Origin: JACPVF01 sp964502095
Lineage (GTDB): Bacteria; Chloroflexota; Anaerolineae; Anaerolineales; Villigracilaceae
Assembly (NCBI GenBank): GCA_964502095.1
Contig: CAZCUF010000012.1
Location: forward strand, 1-64,000
Length of the DNA stretch: 64,000 nt
Direction of reading: 5' to 3'
This document shows, piece by piece, positions 1 to 6,303 of this stretch. The translations under genes and the position numbers were made by a program. The notes below the pieces were generated by a model, which was given only the letters and a program-made list of their open reading frames with translations, was not told the DNA's origin and searched no databases. Position 1 is the first letter of the stretch, and each line of letters begins with the position of its first letter.

Positions 1-374
1 ATCTTTCCGCTTATGCGGGCAAAAAGATACAGGTGCGCTTCGAGTATGTCACCGACGCGGCCGTCAACGGCGAAGGCTTTCTGCTCGACGATGTTAAAGT
101 GGAAGCGGCCGGTTATTCGACCGATTTCGAGACCGACGATGGCGGTTGGCAGGGTGAAGGTTTTGTGCGCGTCCAAAACGCCCTTCCGCAGACCTTTCGG
201 CTGGCGCTCGTTATTCAGGGACCGAACGCCACCGTACAGACGATTCCGCTCAATGCCGATCAAACCGCGCAAATTCCACTTTCACTGAAGAATGGCGAAA
301 GCACCACGCTGATCGTCAGCGGCATGACGCGCTTTACGCGCTCCCAGGCTTCATATCAAATTGAGATCAAATAG
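1..374 (+). CDS. C-terminal fragment of an immune inhibitor A-like (M6) secreted peptidase
   Basis: The frame (codons from base 3) is open at the left edge and stops with TAG at 372-374, so only about the last 123 residues are visible. They carry the stretch VTDAAVNGEGFLLDD, then a DFE-DDGGW motif and a beta-rich tail of about 90 residues. These resemble the C-terminal beta-sandwich region of secreted M6 metallopeptidases of the immune inhibitor A family. The catalytic HExxH region would lie outside the window, so activity cannot be judged. The downstream cupin gene follows after 11 bases. The family call rests on remembered similarity of the tail only; another secreted protein with the same beta-sandwich is possible. 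Confidence 0.6.
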   Translation, partial: LSAYAGKKIQVRFEYVTDAAVNGEGFLLDDVKVEAAGYSTDFETDDGGWQGEGFVRVQNALPQTFRLALVIQGPNATVQTIPLNADQTAQIPLSLKNGESTTLIVSGMTRFTRSQASYQIEIK

Positions 375-385
375 GAGAAATAAGC

Positions 386-709
386 ATGCCTGTCGCAGTC
401 AAAGCGCAAGTTCTGGATTTTATTAACATGATCGGATATCAGGAGGGCGCAGTAGTCAGCCGCCAGATCACCAAAGCGGATGCGGGAAATGTGACTCTCT
501 TTTCCTTCGATAGCGATCAGGAATTGAGCGAACATACCGCGCCGTATGATGCATTGTTGAATGTGCTGGAGGGCGAAGCGGAAATCCGTATTTCGGGCCA
601 GCCGTTTCAACTGAGAGCCGGGCAGGCCATTGTGATGCCCGCCAACCAGCCGCACGCGGTGCAGGCAAAAGGCCGTTTCAAAATGTTGCTCACCATGATC
701 CGCGCATAA
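386..709 (+). CDS. Small cupin-domain protein
   Basis: A 107-residue protein with the layout of a single-domain cupin. An early beta strand region (LFSFDSDQELSEHTAPYD) supplies the usual His/Glu-containing motif 1. A glycine-rich turn (EGEAEIRISGQ) follows, then motif 2 (RAGQAIVMPANQPHAVQA) with the expected proline and histidine. Such proteins bind a metal or small ligand in a beta barrel and are often sensors or isomerases; the substrate cannot be read from the sequence. The start at 386 is preceded by AGGAG at about 374-378. A strong terminator follows the stop directly. Confidence 0.85.
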   Translation: MPVAVKAQVLDFINMIGYQEGAVVSRQITKADAGNVTLFSFDSDQELSEHTAPYDALLNVLEGEAEIRISGQPFQLRAGQAIVMPANQPHAVQAKGRFKMLLTMIRA

Positions 710-748
710 AACGAAGTCCGGGTTTCAAGCCCGGACTTCGTTTTTATT
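708..748. terminator. Bidirectional intrinsic terminator
   Basis: A perfect stem (ACGAAGTCCGGG at 711-722 with its complement ending at 741) is followed by a T-run on the plus strand and preceded by an A-run, so it can act on the minus strand too. It lies between the convergent cupin and C39-like genes. Confidence 0.9.
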
Positions 749-766
749 TCACAGCAAACGAACCTG

Positions 767-1855
767 CTAACTCACGTACCATGCCGCCACATAGCCCTGT
801 CGGCCGTTCGAGTCTTTCACCTGCAGCCACTGATTCATCACGCCGATCTTTTGCGCGGCCTGCGGATCGGTCACGGTCAACACCGTGCCGAGCGGAAAGC
901 GCGCGATGATGTTGTTATCCGCGATGACAGGCTGACTGCGAAATGCCAATTGATCCTGAGTGACTTTGACGGTTCCGGACGCGCCCGCAGTTGCTCCCGC
1001 CGCAGATGAGGATGCACCGCTAAGGGAGACGTACCACGCCGCGATATAACCCTGGTCGCCCTCCGGTCCCTGAACTTGCAGCCACTGATTTATCTGGCCG
1101 ACTTTGGAGTTGGTCGCGCCGGCGTTTTCGAGCGAGGTCAACGCGGCGCCCAGCGCGTAACGGCGAATCAATGCACCGGTTACGGAGGGTGCGCCGCGGA
1201 ATGCCAGTTGATCCTGCGTGACGTACACCTTCACTGCATTGGCGGGTACGGGGACTTTCGACGCGGTTGTGGGAGTGGTTTGGGTAGCGGGAGCAGGCTG
1301 GGAGGTCGAGGCGGGGGCCGCGCCGGATTTATCCAGCCACAGGACGCCGGTAATCACTTCCGCGGGCGTCGTTCCCGAATAGTGATAGCGTTGAACCAGA
1401 TGACTCTTTCCGTTCGGCACATCGCCCGAATATTGATACGGATCGAACATCAGATAGTCACTGCCATCTTTGGCGCACAGCAAGACCCAGTGATCCTGCA
1501 ATCCGGGGTTGGGCGACCAGTCTACGCGTATGATCACGGGTTTGCTGGCGGATAATGCCGCGTCGATGCGCGTCATGGGCGCGGGCGTGGTAACGTATTC
1601 GTCGAGGCTGAGATAGGCGATATCGGGAAAGAGCGCCGGGAGTTTGAAAGGCAGAACCGCCGCGCCGGAGAAGCCGCCGACGGTTTTCATCTTATCGTTC
1701 AAAGTGGCCGGCGTTTCATTGTGACCGTAACCGTTGACGACCATTGTCATCGAGGTCAATAAACAACCCCAATCTTTGATGGTGGGCGGGCCGCCGCCGA
1801 GGATATTCCCGGCCCAGCGGCTGTCGTTTTGCCAAAGCAGGTTTGTTTGAAACAT
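767..1855 (-). CDS. C39-like peptidase domain protein with two C-terminal SH3 domains
   Basis: A 362-residue protein. The N-terminal part (about 1-185) has the papain-like C39_2 layout: LLWQNDSRWAG, then WGCLLTSMTMV with the candidate catalytic Cys, and later DHWVLLCAKDG with the candidate His. A Thr/Pro/Ala-rich linker leads to two copies of a bacterial SH3-type repeat, each ending in GY(I/V)AAWYVS; these usually bind cell wall. No classical signal peptide is seen at this start. ATG at 1855 was chosen because it has an AGGAG box six to ten bases upstream; the frame stays open further upstream, but that stretch lies inside the next gene. Substrate and secretion route are unknown. Confidence 0.8.
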   Translation of the reverse strand: MFQTNLLWQNDSRWAGNILGGGPPTIKDWGCLLTSMTMVVNGYGHNETPATLNDKMKTVGGFSGAAVLPFKLPALFPDIAYLSLDEYVTTPAPMTRIDAALSASKPVIIRVDWSPNPGLQDHWVLLCAKDGSDYLMFDPYQYSGDVPNGKSHLVQRYHYSGTTPAEVITGVLWLDKSGAAPASTSQPAPATQTTPTTASKVPVPANAVKVYVTQDQLAFRGAPSVTGALIRRYALGAALTSLENAGATNSKVGQINQWLQVQGPEGDQGYIAAWYVSLSGASSSAAGATAGASGTVKVTQDQLAFRSQPVIADNNIIARFPLGTVLTVTDPQAAQKIGVMNQWLQVKDSNGRQGYVAAWYVS

Positions 1856-1898
1856 GGCTCTCCTTTGTACAGATAAATTTAAGCGAATATTATAAATC

Positions 1899-2381
1899 TT
1901 ATTTAATGCCGTGCCAGTCGCCGTTGGCAAGCTCTGCAAAGAAGGTCTCGCGTTCGTCGGCATCGGCGATGGCTTCGCCTGCTTTTTGCGCCGATTCGAG
2001 CTGTTCACGCGCCTTGGCGGAATTCTCAAGGACGGCAAAAGCGCGCGCCAGGGCCTCGTGCGCAAAGGCGATATCGGAATCTGCCATTTCCTTCATGTTA
2101 TTTTGCAGAATTTCGTAACAGCGCCGCGCGTGCCGCAGACTTGGCTCGCCCTCGCCCAGCACCGCGTAGACGCGCGAAATCAGCCATTCGCCGCGTTGAT
2201 GACGAAGCGCCGTCCCTACAATGCGCCAGTGCGCCAGCGAAGTGTGCGCGCAATCCACCATGCGTTCATTTTCGTCGCCGTCACGATTTTTCTTTTCGAG
2301 TAATTCCCATGTTTTGGCATGGAAATCCATCGCAAATTGCAGGTGCGCCTGTGAAATGGTATAAGTTTTTTCTTCGGCCAT
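1899..2381 (-). CDS. Hypothetical helical (TPR-like) protein
   Basis: A 160-residue, mostly alpha-helical protein rich in Ala, Glu and Arg. It has helix pairs resembling tetratricopeptide repeats (for example RHARRCYEILQNNMKEM and AFAHEALARAFAVLENSAKAREQLESA). There is no signal peptide or membrane segment, so it is probably cytosolic. The ATG at 2381 has GGAG at 2387-2390 on the minus strand; a longer in-frame start at 2429 would sit inside the upstream terminator and is disfavoured. No family recognised with certainty. It lies between lpd and the C39-like gene in the same orientation. Confidence 0.7.
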   Translation of the reverse strand: MAEEKTYTISQAHLQFAMDFHAKTWELLEKKNRDGDENERMVDCAHTSLAHWRIVGTALRHQRGEWLISRVYAVLGEGEPSLRHARRCYEILQNNMKEMADSDIAFAHEALARAFAVLENSAKAREQLESAQKAGEAIADADERETFFAELANGDWHGIK

Positions 2382-2423
2382 ATTTTCTCCGAATGGCGTT
2401 TCTGTTGAAAACGCGTCGATTTT

Positions 2424-2467
2424 AAACAAAAAAGACTTCCGAAGTTTTCGAGGCCTCGGAGGTCTTT
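2424..2467 (-). terminator. Intrinsic terminator downstream of lpd
   Basis: On the minus strand a stem of about 14 base pairs with G-U pairs (AAGACCTCCGAGG paired with CTTCGGAAGTCTT) is followed by a run of seven T, directly after the lpd stop codon. Confidence 0.85.
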
Positions 2468-2476
2468 CTCAATCGA

Positions 2477-3877
2477 TTAAAGATGGATCGGCGTTCCCTC
2501 TGCGCCGTGCGCGGCTTCCATCAGCGCTTCGCTCAATGTGGGATGCGCATGCACATTGCGCGCGATCTCGTTCGGCGTCAATTCCATCAAATGTGCGAGG
2601 GTCAGTTCGGGCAGTAGTTCGGTTACTTCGGGACCGATCATGTGCGCGCCCAGAATTTCACCGTACTTTTCATCCATCACGATCTTGACCCAGCCTGCAT
2701 AATCGCCAAGCCCCAGCGCTTTGCCGTTGGCCTGGAATGGGAAGCGACCCACTTTGATGTTATAGCCGCGCTCTTTTGCCTGTGCTTCCGTCAGACCGAA
2801 CGACGCGACCTGCGGATAACAATACGTGGCGCGCGGCATCATCTCGTAATCGAGCGTAACCGTCTCTGCGCCGGCGATATTTTCGGCGGCCACAATTCCC
2901 ATCGCCGAACCGACGTGCGCCAGCATGAGTTTACCGGTGACGTCGCCGATCGCCCAAATGCCGGGGACGTTCGTCTGCATCTTTTCGTTGATCTCGATAA
3001 AGCCGCGCTCGCTGATCTTGACGTTAATATCTTCAAGCCCGAATCCTTTGGAGTTGGGGCGGAACCCGATCGCCGCCAGAGCCTGATCCGCTTCGAGAGT
3101 CGTTTCCTTGCCCTCCGCGCTGACTTTCACTTTCACACCCGCTTTCACCGCCTCCACCGATTCGACTTTATGACCAACCAAACATTTGATTCCCCGCTTC
3201 TCGAATTCCTTCTTCAACTCTTTCGAGACTTCTTCATCTTCGAGCGGAACAAGTCGCGGAAGCATTTCCACGATGGTCACGTCCACGCCGTACGCGCTCC
3301 ACACAGTCGCAAACTCGACACCGATCGCGCCCGACCCAATGATGACGACTGATTTCGGAAGTTTCTCTTGCAAGATGGCTTCCTTGTATGTGACGACCTT
3401 TTCGCCGTCCACTTTCCACGCGGCAGGGACAGCCGCACTCGCGCCTGTGGCGACGATGAAATTCTTTGCTTTGAGTTCGGTAGTCTTTTTATCGGCATCG
3501 GTCACAGTCAATGTATCTTTTGATTTGAACTTTGCATCGCCCATGAAAACGGTAATCGCGTTCTTTCGCATCAAGAAGCCAACGCCTTTTACGAGACGAT
3601 CCGAATTTGAACGCGAGCGCTTGACGGCGACGCCGTAATCGAGCTTCAAGTTATCGAACGAGAAACCGAAATCCTTGCCGCGTTCGCGCAGGGTATGCGC
3701 CACTTCCGCGTTCTTCAACAACGACTTGGACGGGATGCACCCGACGTTCAGACATACGCCGCCGAGCCACTGTCTATCTACAATTGCAACTTTCTGTTTC
3801 AGTTGCGCGGCGCGAATCGCGGCCACGTATCCCGCCGGTCCTGCACCGATAACGACCACATCGAAATTTTCTGGCAT
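2477..3877 (-). CDS. lpdA: Dihydrolipoyl dehydrogenase (E3)
   Basis: Oxidises the dihydrolipoyl group of E2 and passes electrons through FAD to NAD+. The 466 residues match the usual family length. Visible features: FAD-binding GAGPAG at 11-16; the redox-active disulfide in CLNVGCIPS (Cys42, Cys47); a second Rossmann motif IIGSGAIGVEFA near 176 for NAD; FAD-contacting AIGDVTG near 310; and the active-site pair His445/Glu450 in HPTLSE. ATG at 3877 has an AGGAG box. It belongs with the E2 and E1 genes upstream on the same strand, although an ICMT-like gene lies between. Nothing looks degenerate. Confidence 0.97.
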   Translation of the reverse strand: MPENFDVVVIGAGPAGYVAAIRAAQLKQKVAIVDRQWLGGVCLNVGCIPSKSLLKNAEVAHTLRERGKDFGFSFDNLKLDYGVAVKRSRSNSDRLVKGVGFLMRKNAITVFMGDAKFKSKDTLTVTDADKKTTELKAKNFIVATGASAAVPAAWKVDGEKVVTYKEAILQEKLPKSVVIIGSGAIGVEFATVWSAYGVDVTIVEMLPRLVPLEDEEVSKELKKEFEKRGIKCLVGHKVESVEAVKAGVKVKVSAEGKETTLEADQALAAIGFRPNSKGFGLEDINVKISERGFIEINEKMQTNVPGIWAIGDVTGKLMLAHVGSAMGIVAAENIAGAETVTLDYEMMPRATYCYPQVASFGLTEAQAKERGYNIKVGRFPFQANGKALGLGDYAGWVKIVMDEKYGEILGAHMIGPEVTELLPELTLAHLMELTPNEIARNVHAHPTLSEALMEAAHGAEGTPIHL

Positions 3878-3895
3878 TTAAATCTCCTAAAGTAT

Positions 3896-3947
3896 GTCGT
3901 TGCGAGAAGCGTGAGTTGCGACGAAGCAATCTCGCACTTGCAATGAC
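3896..3947. repeat. REP-like palindromic intergenic repeat
   Basis: The 52-base element begins GTCGTTGCGAG and ends CTTGCAATGAC, so its ends are imperfect inverted copies of each other. Its core has GCGACGAAGCAATCTCGCA. Short elements with the core GACGAAGCAATCTC are found scattered in many bacterial genomes. It lies in the 92 bases between lpd and the ICMT-like gene. Confidence 0.55.
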
Positions 3948-3969
3948 AGTTTTTATTTATTTTACCCCA

Positions 3970-4440
3970 CTACAACCACCGCCTCACGCGGGACTTGTAG
4001 CTGGTGTATACGTCTTTGAATTTATTCTCCAGATAGGTTTCTTCGTGCCGAATGACCAGCGCGCTGATCAGCCAAATGAACACCGGGCTTACAATGATTC
4101 CCCATACGGTGCCAAATGCCAACGGAAGTCCGATCAGTACCAGAAAAAAACCTGAGTAAATTGGGTTGCGCGTGAAGTGATAAGGACCTTCCTGTACGAT
4201 GGCATTAACCGATCCATGAGGCGTGAGCGGAGTATGATTCTTGCGGAACTTGCTGACGGCTGTGAAGGCCAATGCCAGCCCGCCCAGCACAATCAAAACG
4301 CCCAGCCAATGAACGAACAGCGGTGCAGTGCGCGGAAATGGAATTAGCCAATTCAGGAGAAATGCCGCGATCAGATGTAAGAGAGCCAGGATCGGCGGAT
4401 GAATCCGAACTTGCGCGTGGTCCGGTGTTAGATTGGTCAT
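3970..4440 (-). CDS. Isoprenylcysteine carboxyl methyltransferase-like membrane protein
   Basis: A 156-residue integral membrane protein with four or five hydrophobic segments. The C-terminal half has the family signature: GPYHFTRNPIYSGF (cofactor pocket), then EETYLENKFKDVYTSYKSRVRRW. This family (ICMT/PEMT-like) transfers methyl groups from SAM to lipids or lipophilic substrates in the membrane. True prenyl-protein methylation is not expected in bacteria, so the substrate is unknown. ATG at 4440 has AGAGG upstream. It is co-oriented with E2 and E3 but has no obvious functional link to them. Confidence 0.85.
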   Translation of the reverse strand: MTNLTPDHAQVRIHPPILALLHLIAAFLLNWLIPFPRTAPLFVHWLGVLIVLGGLALAFTAVSKFRKNHTPLTPHGSVNAIVQEGPYHFTRNPIYSGFFLVLIGLPLAFGTVWGIIVSPVFIWLISALVIRHEETYLENKFKDVYTSYKSRVRRWL

Positions 4441-4482
4441 TTTCAGTAGCCTCTATTCCTTTAAATGTCTAATTTCTATTTT

Positions 4483-5706
4483 CTAGTTCCAATTTTCCAG
4501 CGTCTCTTTGACCTTCACCAGGAACCAGTCCGCCGAGGCACCATCGAGAATGCGGTGATCGAATACGAACGATAAATAGATCATCGGGCGGATGGCAATG
4601 GCATCGTCAACGACAACGGCGCGCTTCTGCAGTGCGCCCACGCCGAGGATTCCGCATTGCGGTTGGTTGATGATCGGCATGGCGAAGAGTGATCCGCTGA
4701 TGCCATGATTAGTGAGGGTGAAAGTTCCGCCGCGCACTTCATCTGGCTGTAATTTCCTGGCGCGGGCGCGATTGGCAAGATCGTTGACCGTGCGGGCAAT
4801 GGCCAGCAGGGACAGGTTATCCGCGTTCTTGATGACCGGCACGATCAAGCCTTCTTCGCCGAGGGAGGTTGCCATGCCAATATTGACGTCTTTGTGGACG
4901 AGAACGCCCTCGTCTGTCCATGAAGAGTTGGTCATTGGATAAGCCTTTAATCCCGCTACGATAGCCATCGTAAAGTAGGCTGTAAAGGTCAGGTTGACAC
5001 CATCCCGCGCGAAACTCTCTTTGTTTGCCGAACGATGCTTGACCACGCGTGACATATCCGCTTCCATCACGGTCAGCACATGTGGCGAGATGTTTTTTGA
5101 AGACACCATATGCTCGGCGATTTGTTTGCGAATCACAGTATGCTTGATAAGCTGATCGCCCACAATCGGTTGCAGATTGGCAGGTTTCAAATTTGCCGGT
5201 TGATCAATGGCCTTTGACTTTCCACTTTCTACAAAATTCAAAACATCATTTTTCGTAATGCGTCCATTCAGGCCAGTCCCAACCACATTTTGTAAATTCA
5301 CTCCATGCTCTGCCGCGATCTTTGCCACAACGGGGGAGATAAAACCAAGATCAGTCGAAGGTCGAACGTCTAAGGTCGCAGGTTCTTGCACAGACTTTTG
5401 ACCTTCGATTTTTGACTCGGCTTTCGATGCCGAAACACCTTCCACTCCTCCACTTTCCAGCGCCTCTCCCGCCTTCCCAATGAACGCCAGCACCGCGCCC
5501 ACTTTGGCAGGCAGGCCCTCCGGGGCGACGATCTTCAAAACCGTACCCGAGGCAGGCGCGGGGATTTCCGTATCCACCTTGTCGGTATTGACTTCGAGTA
5601 ACGGTTCCAATTCCTTGACTGTCTCACCCTCCTGTTTGAGCCATTTCGTCACCGTAACTTCTTCAACGCCTTCGCCGAGCAATGGAACTAAAACTTTCGT
5701 TGCCAT
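4483..5706 (-). CDS. Dihydrolipoamide acyltransferase (E2) of a 2-oxoacid dehydrogenase complex
   Basis: Transfers the acyl group from E1 to CoA on a swinging lipoyl arm. The 407 residues show one lipoyl domain (1-80) with the lipoylation motif TDKVDTE (Lys43). An Ala/Glu/Ser linker follows, then a peripheral-subunit-binding domain at about 120-160 (ISPVVAKIAAEHGVN...GRITKNDV) and a C-terminal catalytic domain ending with HRILDGASADWF (His384, Asp388). ATG at 5706 has AGGAG upstream. Substrate class (pyruvate, branched-chain or other) cannot be settled. Between this gene and E1 lies a GxxExxY gene flanked by repeats. Confidence 0.95.
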   Translation of the reverse strand: MATKVLVPLLGEGVEEVTVTKWLKQEGETVKELEPLLEVNTDKVDTEIPAPASGTVLKIVAPEGLPAKVGAVLAFIGKAGEALESGGVEGVSASKAESKIEGQKSVQEPATLDVRPSTDLGFISPVVAKIAAEHGVNLQNVVGTGLNGRITKNDVLNFVESGKSKAIDQPANLKPANLQPIVGDQLIKHTVIRKQIAEHMVSSKNISPHVLTVMEADMSRVVKHRSANKESFARDGVNLTFTAYFTMAIVAGLKAYPMTNSSWTDEGVLVHKDVNIGMATSLGEEGLIVPVIKNADNLSLLAIARTVNDLANRARARKLQPDEVRGGTFTLTNHGISGSLFAMPIINQPQCGILGVGALQKRAVVVDDAIAIRPMIYLSFVFDHRILDGASADWFLVKVKETLENWN

Positions 5707-5721
5707 AGATTCTCCTTGTTT

Positions 5722-5750
5722 TCACCGCGGAGACGCGGAGAAAACAGAGT
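5722..5750 (+). repeat. ACCGCGGAGACGCGGAG repeat, copy 1
   Basis: This copy lies between the GxxExxY stop and the E2 start and reads ACCGCGGAGACGCGGAG then AAAACAGAG. It is nearly the same as copy 2 (6182-6214) read on the opposite strand, so the two flank the GxxExxY gene as inverted repeats. Confidence 0.75.
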
Positions 5751-5752
5751 TT

Positions 5753-6175
5753 TTATTCCTTAAGTTTATGGACAAGTCTTTTGATGCCGTTCTTGAGGAC
5801 TGTCACATTGAAATTAAGGATCAGCCCAATCTGCCAGCCGCCTAATCGCATATAAGTCAATGTTTGCGCTTCATGAATAGGCAATATAGCTTCGACCACC
5901 TTTAACTCTACTACGACTTCATCGTTTACCAACAGATCGATTCGGTATCCGGCATCGAGCTTCCTGCTTTTATATATAACTGGTAAGGCAACTTGACGTT
6001 TGAAGGGAATATTTCGCAGTGAAAGCTCTTCACACAGGCATTCCTCATAAGCCGATTCGAGGAGCCCGGGTCCGAGATGGCGATGGACTTCAATCGCCGC
6101 ACCGATGATTGATTCGGTCGTTTTGTTGATGTCCAGCATTTCGTTACGGGTTGTAAAGCTCAATTCTCTCTTCAT
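5753..6175 (-). CDS. GxxExxY family protein (PD-(D/E)XK nuclease-like fold)
   Basis: A 140-residue protein carrying the eponymous GxxExxY motif in LGPGLLESAYEECL. A later DLLVNDEVVVELK fits the D-(x)n-ExK core of PD-(D/E)XK nucleases, to which this family (Pfam PDDEXK_3) is assigned. Its biological role is not established. ATG at 6175 is chosen over the adjoining TTG; the GGAG Shine-Dalgarno lies inside repeat copy 2. The gene and its flanking inverted repeats separate E1 from E2, which suggests an inserted unit. No transposase is present. Confidence 0.88.
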   Translation of the reverse strand: MKRELSFTTRNEMLDINKTTESIIGAAIEVHRHLGPGLLESAYEECLCEELSLRNIPFKRQVALPVIYKSRKLDAGYRIDLLVNDEVVVELKVVEAILPIHEAQTLTYMRLGGWQIGLILNFNVTVLKNGIKRLVHKLKE

Positions 6176-6181
6176 CAAAAT

Positions 6182-6214
6182 GTCTCCGCGAACTCTGCGT
6201 CTCTGCGGTTAATG
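6182..6214 (-). repeat. AACCGCAGAGACGCAGAG repeat, copy 2
   Basis: On the minus strand it reads AACCGCAGAGACGCAGAG then TTCGCGGAGAC, pointing into the GxxExxY gene. Its GGAG supplies the ribosome binding site of that gene. Confidence 0.75.
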
Positions 6215-6280
6215 AGCCTTTTGAAATTATTCTGGGTCAATCTTGCAGATCATTTCTCTTTTCGACGAAACTCTCCACTT

Positions 6281-6303
6281 ATTCTGCGTCTCTGCAGTTA
6301 ATG
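6281..6303 (-). repeat. Repeat copy 3, overlapping the E1 stop codon
   Basis: On the minus strand it reads TTAACTGCAGAGACGCAGAA, the same family as copy 2. The TAA stop codon of the E1 gene (6298-6300) lies at its edge. Confidence 0.7.
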
